From the NCBI RefSeq assembly GCF_013149295.1, contig NZ_JABGCB010000001.1, positions 1 through 64,000 of the forward strand: a stretch of DNA of 64,000 nt. The letters run 5' to 3'. Shown here one piece after another: positions 7,795-17,300 of the stretch. Positions within the stretch are counted from its first letter, which is position 1, and each line of letters opens with the position of its first letter. The notes below the pieces were generated by a model. That model was not told the DNA's origin. It ran no database searches and was given only the letters and a program-made list of their open reading frames with translations. Origin of the DNA: Novosphingobium sp. SG751A (GTDB lineage Bacteria > Pseudomonadota > Alphaproteobacteria > Sphingomonadales > Sphingomonadaceae). Position numbers and translations under genes: made by a program.

Positions 7795-9123
7795 TTACAA
7801 CCTCACAAACCGCCCAAATTCCTTGGGCGTCAGCTTCACCGACATCACCCGCACGGGCTCATCCCCCCCCGCATCCTCATCGGCCAACACCTCGCCATGA
7901 GCATAGAGCCAGGCGATGCGCGCCCCATCATGCACGGGGATCGTAAAGCGATGCTCGCGCGCGTCCCCGGTCAGCAGGCGATTGGCGGTCTCGAGCAGTT
8001 CCTCGCAACCCTCTCCCGTCACAGCCGAGAGCGGAACCACCACCTCGTCATCATGGGCCGCCTCACGCGCGGCGTGCCAGAGATGCGCCGCCTGCTCGGC
8101 GCTCAGCAGGTCCCACTTGTTCCACACCTCGATCATCGGCACCGAGGGAGCGCGTGTGCCCTCCTCCAGCAAACCAAGGTCTTCGAGAACGGAGAGCACC
8201 TGCTCCTTTTGCGCCGCCGTGTCAGGGTTGGCGATGTCTCGCACATGGATGACGATATCGGCCGCCGTCACTTCCTCCAACGTGGCGCGGAAGGCGGCGA
8301 CCAACTGCGTCGGCAGGTCGGAGATGAAACCCACCGTGTCCGACATGATCGCCTTTTCGATGCCGGGCAGGCGGATCGCGCGCATCGTCGGGTCCAGCGT
8401 GGCAAAGAGCAGATCCTGCGCCATCACCATCGCCCCGGTCAGCCGGTTGAACAGCGTCGATTTGCCCGCATTGGTATAGCCCACCAGCGCCAGCACCGGC
8501 CAAGGCGCCTTTTCTCGCCGGTCGCGGTGCAGGCCGCGGGTGCGTCGCACCTGCTCCAGCTCGCGCCGGATGCGGGCCATGCGGTCGCGGATCATGCGGC
8601 GGTCGGCCTCGATCTGCGTTTCGCCCGGGCCGCCAAGGAAGCCGAAGCCGCCCCGCTGACGCTCAAGGTGGGTCCAGCTGCGAACCAGACGGCCCTGCTG
8701 ATAATCCAGATGCGCCAGTTCGACCTGCAGACGCCCTTCAGCGGTCGCCGCGCGCTCGCCAAAGATCTCGAGGATCAGGCCCGTGCGGTCGATCACTTTG
8801 CGCTTGAGCTTGTCCTCAAGGTTGCGCTGCTGAACCGCCGAGAGCGCGCCATCGACGATGACGAGTTCGGCCTCATGCAGATTGCACTGCGTGATGATGT
8901 TGGTGATCTGGCCTTCGCCAAACAGCGTGCCGGGCCTAGGCTCACGGATGGCGATCGGAAAGGCCTCGGCAATCACCAGCCCGATGGCCAGTGCCAGACC
9001 TTTCGCTTCTTCCACGCGCGACTCGGTGTCGGAGGCGCTGGGGCGCCCCCGAATCTCGGGGCAGACGATCAGGGCGCGTGCGCCCCGTGTAACCTCGCCC
9101 TCGGCTTCCTCTCCGAAAATCAG
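7795..9123 (-). CDS. hflX: ribosome-rescue GTPase HflX (probable CTG start)
   Basis: This is an HflX GTPase: N-terminal HflX domain, an arginine-rich helical linker, and a G domain with GYTNAGKST (P loop), DTVGFI (G3) and NKWD (G4). The family binds 50S subunits and splits stalled ribosomes. From the GTG at 9015 the protein would be 406 residues and lack the first conserved strand. The open frame continues upstream ([15 protein letters not shown]) to a CTG at 9123 that overlaps the hfq stop as CTGA, with AAGAAGG 7 nt before it, giving about 442 residues. No ATG, GTG or TTG exists between the in-frame upstream stop and 9015. It is coupled to hfq, as in many proteobacteria. Confidence 0.88.
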   Translation of the reverse strand: MIFGEEAEGEVTRGARALIVCPEIRGRPSASDTESRVEEAKGLALAIGLVIAEAFPIAIREPRPGTLFGEGQITNIITQCNLHEAELVIVDGALSAVQQRNLEDKLKRKVIDRTGLILEIFGERAATAEGRLQVELAHLDYQQGRLVRSWTHLERQRGGFGFLGGPGETQIEADRRMIRDRMARIRRELEQVRRTRGLHRDRREKAPWPVLALVGYTNAGKSTLFNRLTGAMVMAQDLLFATLDPTMRAIRLPGIEKAIMSDTVGFISDLPTQLVAAFRATLEEVTAADIVIHVRDIANPDTAAQKEQVLSVLEDLGLLEEGTRAPSVPMIEVWNKWDLLSAEQAAHLWHAAREAAHDDEVVVPLSAVTGEGCEELLETANRLLTGDAREHRFTIPVHDGARIAWLYAHGEVLADEDAGGDEPVRVMSVKLTPKEFGRFVRL

Positions 9124-9719
9124 GCGTCTGAACCTTCTTCACCATCCCACTCGCCGGTCAGATCGACCGGGCCAAGCGGCTGAATCGTCGAAACCGCATG
9201 CTTATAGGCAAGCTGCACATAACCTTCGCGTTCCAGCATCATGCAGAACAGGTCATAGGCCGCCACGCGCCCCTGAAGCATCACGCCGTTCACCAGGAAC
9301 ATCGTGACCTGCACGCTGGACGAGCGGATCGAGGAAAGGAACACATCCTGCAGCAGGCGGGCCTTCTTCGACGCATCGCCGCCCTGCGGGAACAGGCGCG
9401 TGTCGATGGGCTGGCTGGGCATGATGGTGGAAACGGCGTGCTTATAGACCAGCTGCGACTGACCATCGCGGCGCAGAAGGATCGAGAAATTGTCGAACCA
9501 AGTGACAATACCCTGCAATTTCACGCCCTTGACAAGGAACATGGTGACGGGGGTCTTGTTCTTGCGCAGATAGTTCAGGAACTGGTCCTGCAAATTCTGG
9601 CTGCCCTTGCCCGACGGCGCGGGAACGGGGGCTGCGACGACGGCTTCAACGCCCTCTTCGCCTTCGGCTTCTTCAGGCTTTGAACGCGGACGAGCGGAAA
9701 GCGTGCGGCCAGTAGACAT
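9120..9719 (-). CDS. hfq: RNA chaperone Hfq with two tandem Sm domains
   Basis: A 199-residue Hfq, roughly double the usual length. After a charged, proline-rich N-terminal tail (1-40), domain 1 spans ~41-105 ([28 protein letters not shown]) and is canonical. Domain 2 spans ~121-185 ([20 protein letters not shown], again YKHAVSTI). Domain 2 keeps the lysine-histidine of the proximal face but replaces the basic rim patch (RKNK) with RSSS and FDNF with YDLF. A hexamer-like ring could form from three chains (inference). Start ATG 9719 follows AGGAGCAAACC. It sits between ntrX and hflX, the usual alphaproteobacterial position. Two-domain Hfqs have, to my recollection, been noted in sphingomonads. 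Confidence 0.95.
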   Translation of the reverse strand: MSTGRTLSARPRSKPEEAEGEEGVEAVVAAPVPAPSGKGSQNLQDQFLNYLRKNKTPVTMFLVKGVKLQGIVTWFDNFSILLRRDGQSQLVYKHAVSTIMPSQPIDTRLFPQGGDASKKARLLQDVFLSSIRSSSVQVTMFLVNGVMLQGRVAAYDLFCMMLEREGYVQLAYKHAVSTIQPLGPVDLTGEWDGEEGSDA

Positions 9720-9855
9720 GGTTTGCTCCTATTGTTGGCGGCCGTTTCTACGGTCCGCATTCTGGCCAAAGGTGATTCTGCGCCTCTGGCCGATTGAGCC
9801 CCATGTCTAGCCTCTCGCAGTTGCAGCGTAAATGCCGAAATTGCGAAAGACGTAT

Positions 9856-11241
9856 TCACTCTTCCTCGTCATCATCCCGCTTGTCGCCCATGCCCAGCAG
9901 CTTGAGTTTGCGGTGCAGTGCCGAGCGTTCCATCCCGATGAAGGCTGCGGTCTTTGAAATATTGCCGGAAAAGCGCCGGATCTGGACCCGCAGATATTCC
10001 CGTTCAAAGTTTTCCCGCGCCTCACGCAAGGGCACGCCCATCAACGAGGACATGCCGGAATCCCCGGCCAGACGCCCGCTGTTGATCTCGGCGGGCAGCA
10101 TATCGACCTCGATCCGCCCCAGCCTTTCGCGCGGGGCCAGAATCACCGTGCGCTCCACCACATTGCGCAACTGACGCACGTTGCCCGGCCATTCATAGGC
10201 CTGCATCGCGGCCATCGCCTCGATGCTGATATCGGGCGGCGGCATGCCCTGATCATTGGCATAACGGGCAAAGAAATGCTGGACCAGCACGGGAATATCC
10301 TCGCGCCGCTCCGCCAGAGGAGGTACCGCCACCGGAACCACGTTCAACCGATAAAACAGATCCTCGCGGAAGGTCTTGTCGATGATTTCCTTTTCCAGAT
10401 TGCGACTGGTCGAGGATACGACGCGCACATCGACGCGGATCTGGCGATTGCCGCCCACCCGCACAAAGGCCTGCTCGGTCAAAACCCGCAGAATACGCGC
10501 CTGAGTGGAAAGCGGCATATCGCCCACTTCATCCAGATAGAGCGTGCCGCCATCAGCCAGTTCGAGCAAACCTGCGCGCACCAGCTTGCCGTTCGCCTCT
10601 TCGCCGAACAGTTCCTCTTCGAAGCGTTCAGGCGTGATCCGGGCCGAATTGACGCTGACGAAGGGCTTTTCCGCCCGCCCGCTCCACGAATGGAGCAGAC
10701 GCGCCGCCACTTCCTTGCCCACGCCCGAGGGGCCCGAGATCAGCAAGCGGCTGCCGGTATTGGCAACGCGTTTAAGTGTGGCGCGTACATGGTTGATTGC
10801 GCTGGACGAACCGTGAAATTCCGTACCCTGCGCGGTGTCCAGTTTCAGCCGCGCGTTTTCCCGGCGCAGCCGCTCCGTCTCGGTCGCCCGTTCGACCAGA
10901 TGCAGCAGACGTTCCGTCTCAAAGGGCTTTTCGATGAAGTCCATCGCCCCGCGCCCGATCGCGGCCACCGCCGTGTCGATATTGCCATGGCCCGAAAAGA
11001 TGATGACCGGCAGATCCGGCTCACGCGTCTTGATCGCGTCCAGCACCTCCAGCCCGTCCATGGGCGAGCCGTGCAGCCACACGTCGAGCAAGACCAGCGA
11101 GGGTCGCCGCCGGTCCACCTCGTCCAGCGCGGCACGGCTGTCGCCGGCGGTGCGGCATTCATAGCCCTCGTCGGAAAGCACACCGGCAACCAGTTCGCGG
11201 ATGTCTTTTTCGTCGTCAACGATCAGGATATCGACAGCCAT
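9856..11241 (-). CDS. ntrX: nitrogen response regulator NtrX (sigma-54 activator type)
   Basis: About 461 residues. An N-terminal receiver domain (DILIVDDEKDI, phosphoacceptor in LVLLDVWL) is followed by an AAA+ domain and a C-terminal Fis-type helix-turn-helix (ISKTAAFIGMERSALHRKLK). The AAA+ Walker A is GPSGVGKE, and the sigma-54-contact GAFTGA loop is not preserved, as is usual for NtrX (around EELFGEEANGKL). The start at 11241 (MAVDILIVDD) follows AGAGGAA. It is the partner of NtrY, 43 bp upstream. In alphaproteobacteria the pair acts in nitrogen, redox or envelope control, often without sigma-54 dependence. Confidence 0.95.
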   Translation of the reverse strand: MAVDILIVDDEKDIRELVAGVLSDEGYECRTAGDSRAALDEVDRRRPSLVLLDVWLHGSPMDGLEVLDAIKTREPDLPVIIFSGHGNIDTAVAAIGRGAMDFIEKPFETERLLHLVERATETERLRRENARLKLDTAQGTEFHGSSSAINHVRATLKRVANTGSRLLISGPSGVGKEVAARLLHSWSGRAEKPFVSVNSARITPERFEEELFGEEANGKLVRAGLLELADGGTLYLDEVGDMPLSTQARILRVLTEQAFVRVGGNRQIRVDVRVVSSTSRNLEKEIIDKTFREDLFYRLNVVPVAVPPLAERREDIPVLVQHFFARYANDQGMPPPDISIEAMAAMQAYEWPGNVRQLRNVVERTVILAPRERLGRIEVDMLPAEINSGRLAGDSGMSSLMGVPLREARENFEREYLRVQIRRFSGNISKTAAFIGMERSALHRKLKLLGMGDKRDDDEEE

Positions 11242-11284
11242 CAGGCTTTTCCTCTTTCCATTCGGCACATTCCCTCGGCTCCCC

Positions 11285-13543
11285 TCATTCTCCCGGCTCC
11301 ATCGCCCGCGTTGCGGTCAAAGGGTCGCGGGCAAAACGCAGGGAGACGATGGAACCACCGCCCTCGGCGCTGGCGAAATTCATGTCGCCGCCGTGTTCTT
11401 CGACAATCTTCTTCACAATCGCCAACCCCAGCCCCGTACCCTTGTCGCGGGTGGTGACATAGGGTTCGACGATACGTTCCCGGTCCTGCGGCAAGCCGAT
11501 GCCATTGTCGGCCACCACGGCCACAATGCTCTCGCCCTCGTCGATCAGGCTCAGCCGGATCGCGCCGCGATAATCTTCGCCCGCCTGTTTCTGCTTGGCC
11601 TCAACTGCCTCCGTAGCGTTTTTCAGCACATTGGTCATCGCCTGACCAAACTGATGCCGGTCGCAGCCGATGAGGCCAATGTCACCCGGCGCTTCAATCG
11701 AGAAATCAATGTCTGAACGCGCCACTTCCTGAAGGAACAGCGATTGCCGCGCCAGATCGACCGGGTCTTCGGAGCGGAACACCGGCTTGGGGATACGGGC
11801 AAAGGAGGAGAATTCATCCACCATCTTGCGCAGGTCGCCCACCTGACGAATGATCGTCGCGGTCAGTTCCTCGAACAATTCGGGATTGTCGCTGATCTGC
11901 TTGCGATAGCGGCGCGACAGGCGTTCGGTGGCCAATTGGATCGGGGTCAGCGGGTTCTTGATTTCATGCGCGATGCGCCGCGCCACGTCCGACCATGCCG
12001 CCTGCCGCTGGTCCAGCAACTGTCGGGTAATGTCTTCAAAGGTGATGACATGGCCGCCCTGCGCCTCGCCCGAGGCGCTGTTGTTGGCCGTCACCTTGAC
12101 CGCCAGCGTGCGCAGATCGCCTCCGCGCTCGGACGACACGCCATGCTGGACCACGCCCTCGCGCTTGCCCTCATCCACCATGCCCGCAATCTGTGGCGAG
12201 ATTTCGGCCAGAGCCTGCCCCACCGGCGCGCCATCGCTGCGCCCCAAGAGCAGCTTTTGCGCCGAGGAATTCATCAGCCGCACCGCGCCGCCCGCGTCCA
12301 GCGAGATCACCCCCGCCGTCACCGATTCCAGCACCGCCTCCATCAGCGCGCGGCGTTCATCGATCTGCTGATTGGCGCGGACCAGTGCGGCGGTCTGGCG
12401 CTCGATCTGTTCGGTCATGCGGTTGAACGCGCGATTGAGCAGGCCGATTTCCTCGGCCCCGCTGCGCCCGGCGATGCGGATTTCATAATTGCCCGCACCC
12501 ACCCGCTGGGCCGCGGCCACAAGGTCATAGAGCGGCTGCACCTGTCTGTCGGCAAAGCGCAGGGCAAAGACCACCGATAGGCCCACCAACACCAAAGATA
12601 TGACAAACAAGGCAATGTTGAATCGCAATTGCAACAGCCGCGCCCTTTGCGTCAGCACCTGATAGGCCTTCACAATATTGTCGGCACGCTTGCCCTGACT
12701 GATCGCCAAAAGGTCGGACGTGCGCGCGGCATAAAGGTAAAGCCCGGTCCGCTGATCAATCGCGGTCACCGCCTCGATGCGATCCGCCTTGGCATTGACC
12801 ACGATCGCCTCGCCGCCATCGACGCGGCGGCGGTCCTCGGTGGAAATCTGAACCCGCGCATCGTCGCGCGCGGGGTCGACAATCGCCACGGTGATCATCC
12901 GCCCATCGGCACCCTTTTGCAGGATCGCCACTTCGTCCAGCCCGCGTTGCAGAACCTGATAGGACAGGGCCCGCTGGAAATCGAGGCTGACGATGCTGGT
13001 CTGGCTCAGGATATAACGCAGGTCGCTGGTCATCGCGATGGCCTCGTTCGAGACATCGCGCTGGGTCTGTTCGTAATAGCCGCGCGCCAGTTTATTGGCG
13101 TTTTCCAGCAATCCGCGCGAATTGTCCGAAAACCAGAATTCCACGCCCGACTGAAACAGCCATGAGGCAAAGATCACCACCAACAGCGTGGGCACCGCCG
13201 CGATCAGCGAGAAAAGGAACACCAGTTGGGTGTGCAACCGCCCCTTGCCGCCCGGAATGCTGGCCCCGCGCCGGACCGCGATCCAGCGCCCGATCAGCAC
13301 GAGGATCGCCATCGCGGGCAAGAGCATGCCCACCAGCAGCGAAGCGGTCATCCCGCCCGAGAGCAATTGCCCCTTTTCCGCCTGATCCGACACCGCCAGC
13401 CATGCCGAAAGGCTGGCCGCCAGAAAGCCAAAGATCGAGATGCCCCAGACATAGGGCTCCAGATTGGCGCGCCGGGCATAGACCAGCGTCCGCCGCCACC
13501 AGCGGGGCCATCGTTTCGGTCTTGCCCTGTCATCGCTCACCAT
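11285..13543 (-). CDS. ntrY: nitrogen/redox sensor histidine kinase NtrY
   Basis: About 752 residues. Several N-terminal transmembrane segments (ISIFGFLAASLSAWLAV and others up to ~170) and a large periplasmic or sensor region with another membrane span are followed by a HAMP linker, a PAS domain, a HisKA dimerisation helix (RRIAHEIKNPLTPIQLATER) and an HATPase_c domain (ADNGIGLP, GTGLGLAIVKKI). It autophosphorylates at the His of AHEIKNP and signals to NtrX. The start is taken as ATG 13543; no strong ribosome site is visible, and the neighbouring GTG is an alternative. It lies 76 bp after ntrC in the nitrogen block. Confidence 0.95.
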   Translation of the reverse strand: MVSDDRARPKRWPRWWRRTLVYARRANLEPYVWGISIFGFLAASLSAWLAVSDQAEKGQLLSGGMTASLLVGMLLPAMAILVLIGRWIAVRRGASIPGGKGRLHTQLVFLFSLIAAVPTLLVVIFASWLFQSGVEFWFSDNSRGLLENANKLARGYYEQTQRDVSNEAIAMTSDLRYILSQTSIVSLDFQRALSYQVLQRGLDEVAILQKGADGRMITVAIVDPARDDARVQISTEDRRRVDGGEAIVVNAKADRIEAVTAIDQRTGLYLYAARTSDLLAISQGKRADNIVKAYQVLTQRARLLQLRFNIALFVISLVLVGLSVVFALRFADRQVQPLYDLVAAAQRVGAGNYEIRIAGRSGAEEIGLLNRAFNRMTEQIERQTAALVRANQQIDERRALMEAVLESVTAGVISLDAGGAVRLMNSSAQKLLLGRSDGAPVGQALAEISPQIAGMVDEGKREGVVQHGVSSERGGDLRTLAVKVTANNSASGEAQGGHVITFEDITRQLLDQRQAAWSDVARRIAHEIKNPLTPIQLATERLSRRYRKQISDNPELFEELTATIIRQVGDLRKMVDEFSSFARIPKPVFRSEDPVDLARQSLFLQEVARSDIDFSIEAPGDIGLIGCDRHQFGQAMTNVLKNATEAVEAKQKQAGEDYRGAIRLSLIDEGESIVAVVADNGIGLPQDRERIVEPYVTTRDKGTGLGLAIVKKIVEEHGGDMNFASAEGGGSIVSLRFARDPLTATRAMEPGE

Positions 13544-13619
13544 CGTGGCAGTATTACAACGCCCCTGTGGCAAGAATGCAAGAGGAAACCGTCAGATTAC
13601 CCCAAAGGTCGCACCCGCC

Positions 13620-15035
13620 TTATGGGCGACGCAGGAAGGAATCCGGGTCTATCGCCAGTTCGCCAAGGCGCTTGCGCAGAGTGTTCCGATTGATCCCCAG
13701 CATTTGCGCCGCGCGCAACTGATTGCCCCCGGTTACGGCCAGAATACGGTTAAACAACGGCCTTTCAAACGCCGCCAGCGCAGCGTCATATACTGTGCCG
13801 GGCGGCGGATTATGCTCGCCCAACCAGCGTTCGACCGCGCTGTTGAGATCGAGCGGGACGTCCACCTGCTCCTCAGCCCTCGCGGCAGAGGCAAGCATCG
13901 GCTCCAAAGCCGCCTCATCAATCACATCCTCGCGTGCCAGCAATGCCAAACGATAGATGAAATTGCGAAGCTCGCGCACATTGCCCCGCCATGGCTGGCG
14001 CATCAGCATCGCCTCGGCCTCAGGCGCCAGACGCCGCCGGGGCAGCCCTTCGGTGGCCGCCAGCGCAAGGAAATGCCGCGCCAAAGCCGCAATATCATCG
14101 GCCCTTTCGCGCAAGGGCGGCAAATGGATCGGCACCACATTGAGCCGGTAATAGAGATCCTCGCGGAATTGCCCCGCCGCGATCATCGGCTCCAGATCCT
14201 TGTTGGTGGCCGCTACGATGCGCGTGTCGATGCTCACCTCGTCGCGCCCGCCCACGCGGCGGATGCTGCCCGATTGCAGCGCGCGCAGCAGGCGGGTCTG
14301 GGCCTGCATCGGCATATCGCCGATTTCGTCGAGGAACAAAGTGCCCCCCGCCGCCTGCTCAAACTTGCCGATATGGCGGGCAACCGCGCCGGTAAACGCC
14401 CCCTTTTCATGGCCAAACAATTCGCTCTCGATCAGATCGGCGGGAATCGCCGCCGTATTGACCGCCACGAAAGGCCCCTTCTGACGGTGGCCCAACTGAT
14501 GGATCGCCTCGGCCACCAGTTCCTTGCCCGTCCCGCTCTCGCCCAGGATCAGCACGGTCAGATCATTGCGCAGCACGCGCGTGATCATCCGGTACACCGC
14601 CTGCATCGAGGCCGAACGCCCGACCAGCGGCAAGCCCTGTCCCGGCCCGTCATCCACGCCCCCGCTCAGCGAAGCGCCCTGCGAGCCTGCCGCCTGGCGC
14701 ACCGTGCGCACCAGTTCGTCAATGTCGAAAGGCTTGGGAAAATATTCAAACGCCCCGGTGTCCGACGCGCGCACCGCCGTATCCAGCGTGTTCTGGGCCG
14801 ACAGCACGATTACGGGCAGATCGGGGTGCCCCTCACGCACCCGGCCCAGCGTCTCGATCCCGTCGCCATCGGTCAGCATCACATCGGTGACCAGCGCGGA
14901 AAATTCCTGAGTGGTCAGCAGCCGGTCACGCTCGACAATCGAATCGCAACGCACCACCGAAAAGCCCTCGGCCTCCAGCGCGGCAGTGATGACGATGGCG
15001 ATGGACTCATCGTCCTCAACCAGCAAAATGGTCAT
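13620..15035 (-). CDS. ntrC: nitrogen regulation response regulator NtrC
   Basis: 471 residues with a full NtrC architecture: receiver domain (MTILLVEDDESIAI, DVMLTDGDG), AAA+ sigma-54 interaction domain with GESGTGKEL (Walker A), [13 protein letters not shown] (sigma-54 contact loop intact) and [13 protein letters not shown] (Walker B), and a C-terminal Fis-like HTH (RAAQMLGINRNTLRKRL). Phosphorylated by NtrB, it activates sigma-54 promoters under nitrogen limitation. It lies 5 bp after ntrB. Unlike NtrX in the same operon it retains GAFTGA, so the two regulators should differ in sigma-factor dependence. Confidence 0.96.
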   Translation of the reverse strand: MTILLVEDDESIAIVITAALEAEGFSVVRCDSIVERDRLLTTQEFSALVTDVMLTDGDGIETLGRVREGHPDLPVIVLSAQNTLDTAVRASDTGAFEYFPKPFDIDELVRTVRQAAGSQGASLSGGVDDGPGQGLPLVGRSASMQAVYRMITRVLRNDLTVLILGESGTGKELVAEAIHQLGHRQKGPFVAVNTAAIPADLIESELFGHEKGAFTGAVARHIGKFEQAAGGTLFLDEIGDMPMQAQTRLLRALQSGSIRRVGGRDEVSIDTRIVAATNKDLEPMIAAGQFREDLYYRLNVVPIHLPPLRERADDIAALARHFLALAATEGLPRRRLAPEAEAMLMRQPWRGNVRELRNFIYRLALLAREDVIDEAALEPMLASAARAEEQVDVPLDLNSAVERWLGEHNPPPGTVYDAALAAFERPLFNRILAVTGGNQLRAAQMLGINRNTLRKRLGELAIDPDSFLRRP

Positions 15036-15040
15036 AAATC

Positions 15041-16201
15041 TTATCCGTTAATAGCGTCTTGGGCCGATTTGCGCCGGGAACGGCCCGTTCCGCCCAGCGA
15101 TGCCCCCATGGTCGCAATCGGCAGATGCAGACGGAAATGTGTCCAGCCAGCCGCCTCGTCGCGATCATGGGTAATGCGCCCGTTCATGTCGCGCACCAGT
15201 TTGCGCACCAGCGCCAGACCCAGCCCCTGCCCGGTCTTTTTGCTGGTGACGAAAGGCTCGAAAATCTGGTCGCGCACCGATGGATCGATGCCCGGCCCGT
15301 TGTCCGACACGCGCACCTCGATGGGCAGACGCACCGCTTTGCCGCGATCAGTGGCGTGCAATTGCAGGCCCGAGACGAAGCGCGTGCGCACAATGATGCG
15401 AGGGTTGTCGGTTGCCTGCGTCGCCTCGCGCGCGTTCGAGAGCAGGTTGATAAGCACCTGCACCAGCCCATGCGCGCTGCCCAGAACGGGGGGCAGCGAG
15501 GGGTCGAATTCCTCCTCGATCCGCGCTTTGCCATCCTCTGCACCCGCCGCCGACAGGATTGTGCTGGCGCGGCGGATGGTTTCATGCAGGTTGCACGGTT
15601 CGACCGGATCGGCCGTGCGGCGCGAGAGCGTCTGCATCTGATCGATCAGCTTGGCAATGCGATCCACCTCGTCGGCGATCAGGATGGTGAGCGCGCGGTC
15701 GCTGCCCTCCACCTTGCGCGCCAGCAATTGCGCCGCGCCGCGAATGCCCGCCAACGGGTTCTTAATTTCATGGGCCAGCACCTCTGGCCCGCGCAGCCGC
15801 CCGTCGCCATCGCCCGGCATCGACTGGCCCAGCGGCTCGACCGTGGCGCTGTCGGCCAAAGTGACCATCATCCAGCCCGGCGCATCCATCACCGGCGTGG
15901 TGGCAATATCGATCCGGCGACTGCCCTGACCCAGCACATGGGCGTCCACCTGACGCGCGGTGATCGGCGCATCGCTTTCATACACACGCTGCATCAGGCG
16001 TTCATCGTCCAGCGCCACGACATCGACCAGCGAGCGCCCCAACAGGCGACGCTGGCTCTGGCCCAGAAACTGCTCGGCGGCCGGATTGGCCATCGAGATC
16101 TTTTGCCCCGGCGCCAGCAGCACCACCGCCTGAGGCAGGCTGAGCAACATGCGCCGCGCGTCGGGCGCGGGGGGAATGGCGTCGGGCTGATCGGGCGCCA
16201 T
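15041..16201 (-). CDS. ntrB: nitrogen regulation histidine kinase NtrB (GlnL)
   Basis: 386 residues and soluble: an N-terminal PAS domain (~20-125), HisKA with the phosphoacceptor motif LAHEIKNPLAGIRGAAQL, and HATPase_c with DNGPGID and GQGLGLALVRKL. It phosphorylates NtrC and is normally controlled by PII proteins. Its ATG overlaps the dusB stop (TGATG), so translation is probably coupled. The dusB-ntrB-ntrC order is a well-known alphaproteobacterial arrangement (nifR3-ntrBC). Confidence 0.95.
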   Translation of the reverse strand: MAPDQPDAIPPAPDARRMLLSLPQAVVLLAPGQKISMANPAAEQFLGQSQRRLLGRSLVDVVALDDERLMQRVYESDAPITARQVDAHVLGQGSRRIDIATTPVMDAPGWMMVTLADSATVEPLGQSMPGDGDGRLRGPEVLAHEIKNPLAGIRGAAQLLARKVEGSDRALTILIADEVDRIAKLIDQMQTLSRRTADPVEPCNLHETIRRASTILSAAGAEDGKARIEEEFDPSLPPVLGSAHGLVQVLINLLSNAREATQATDNPRIIVRTRFVSGLQLHATDRGKAVRLPIEVRVSDNGPGIDPSVRDQIFEPFVTSKKTGQGLGLALVRKLVRDMNGRITHDRDEAAGWTHFRLHLPIATMGASLGGTGRSRRKSAQDAING

Positions 16202-17214
16202 CAGGCCGCGTCTTGCAACAGCGGCGCGAAAAATTCGTGGAGCGCGGCCTTCACATCCCTGGGGTCGTCCATGAAATTGGCCTTGTTGCGAAACGATGCC
16301 GACCCATGCAGGCCGTGCGTGTACCAGCCGATATGCTTGCGGAACATATTGACGCCGGTCTTGATGTCATAATGGGCCAGCATGTCCTCGTAATGCTCAA
16401 GGATCACAGCATATTTCTCGGCCAGCGAAGGCTCGTCCAAACGCTCGCCCGTCTCCAGCCAATGCATCATCTGGCCCAACAGCCACGGCCGCCCATAGGA
16501 ACCACGCCCGATCATCACGCCATCGGCGCCCGATTGCTCGACGGCCGCGGCCACATCCTCGATCGTGCAGATATCGCCATTGACGATGACGGGAATATCG
16601 ACCGCCTCCTTCACCCTGCGCACAAAGGCCCAGTCGGCGGTGCCTTTATACATCTGATTGCGGGTGCGACCATGAACGGTGATCATCTTCGCGCCCAGAT
16701 CCTGCGCGGTGCGCGCCAGTTCGGGGGCGTTGAGGCTGTCAAGGCACCAGCCCATCCGCATCTTGACCGTGACGGGCACATCAACCGCCTTCACACAGGC
16801 CTCGATCAACCGAGCGGCCAGATCGGGCACACGCATCAGCGCCGAACCGGCATCGCCATTGACCACCTTTTTTACCGGACAGCCCATATTGATGTCGATG
16901 ATCGAGGCGCCCTTGTCCGCCGCGATCTTGGCCGCCTCGGCCATCTGGTCCGGCTCGCAGCCCACCAGCTGCATCGAGACCGGCTCCTCCATCGGGTCCC
17001 ACGCGGCCTTCTGGATCGACTGGCGCGTTTCGCGGATGGCGGCGGGGCTGGCGATCATCTCGGTAACGTTCAGACCCGAACCGTAGCGCCGCACAATCCG
17101 CCGAAACGGCAGATCGGTGACAGCCGTCATCGGGGCCAGCACGACTGGGCAGTCGATCTGGACGGGGCCGATATGGATCGGCTTTAAGGTGGGGGGGATG
17201 GGAGTGTCTGTCAT
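16201..17214 (-). CDS. dusB: tRNA-dihydrouridine synthase B (NifR3-like)
   Basis: About 337 residues, a FMN-dependent TIM barrel that reduces uridines in tRNA. Family segments include [16 protein letters not shown] near the N terminus, the catalytic cysteine region [30 protein letters not shown], and the C-terminal helical domain ([18 protein letters not shown]). The start at 17214 ([10 protein letters not shown]) is chosen by family alignment; a longer frame to 17343 would overlap the divergent ispDF. It heads the nitrogen-regulation operon. Confidence 0.94.
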   Translation of the reverse strand: MTDTPIPPTLKPIHIGPVQIDCPVVLAPMTAVTDLPFRRIVRRYGSGLNVTEMIASPAAIRETRQSIQKAAWDPMEEPVSMQLVGCEPDQMAEAAKIAADKGASIIDINMGCPVKKVVNGDAGSALMRVPDLAARLIEACVKAVDVPVTVKMRMGWCLDSLNAPELARTAQDLGAKMITVHGRTRNQMYKGTADWAFVRRVKEAVDIPVIVNGDICTIEDVAAAVEQSGADGVMIGRGSYGRPWLLGQMMHWLETGERLDEPSLAEKYAVILEHYEDMLAHYDIKTGVNMFRKHIGWYTHGLHGSASFRNKANFMDDPRDVKAALHEFFAPLLQDAA

Positions 17215-17300
17215 GAATGTTCTGCTATGGGGCGTGCCTAAAAAGTGGGCAGCGCATAAAGGATTGCGCGCCGCACAGCAAGGGATTACCGGCGCGATCC

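Noticed and set aside
13545-15641. A ~700-codon plus-strand frame across ntrC and ntrB
   Set aside because: Antisense to two strongly supported genes, with Arg/Gln/His-rich translation and no motif.
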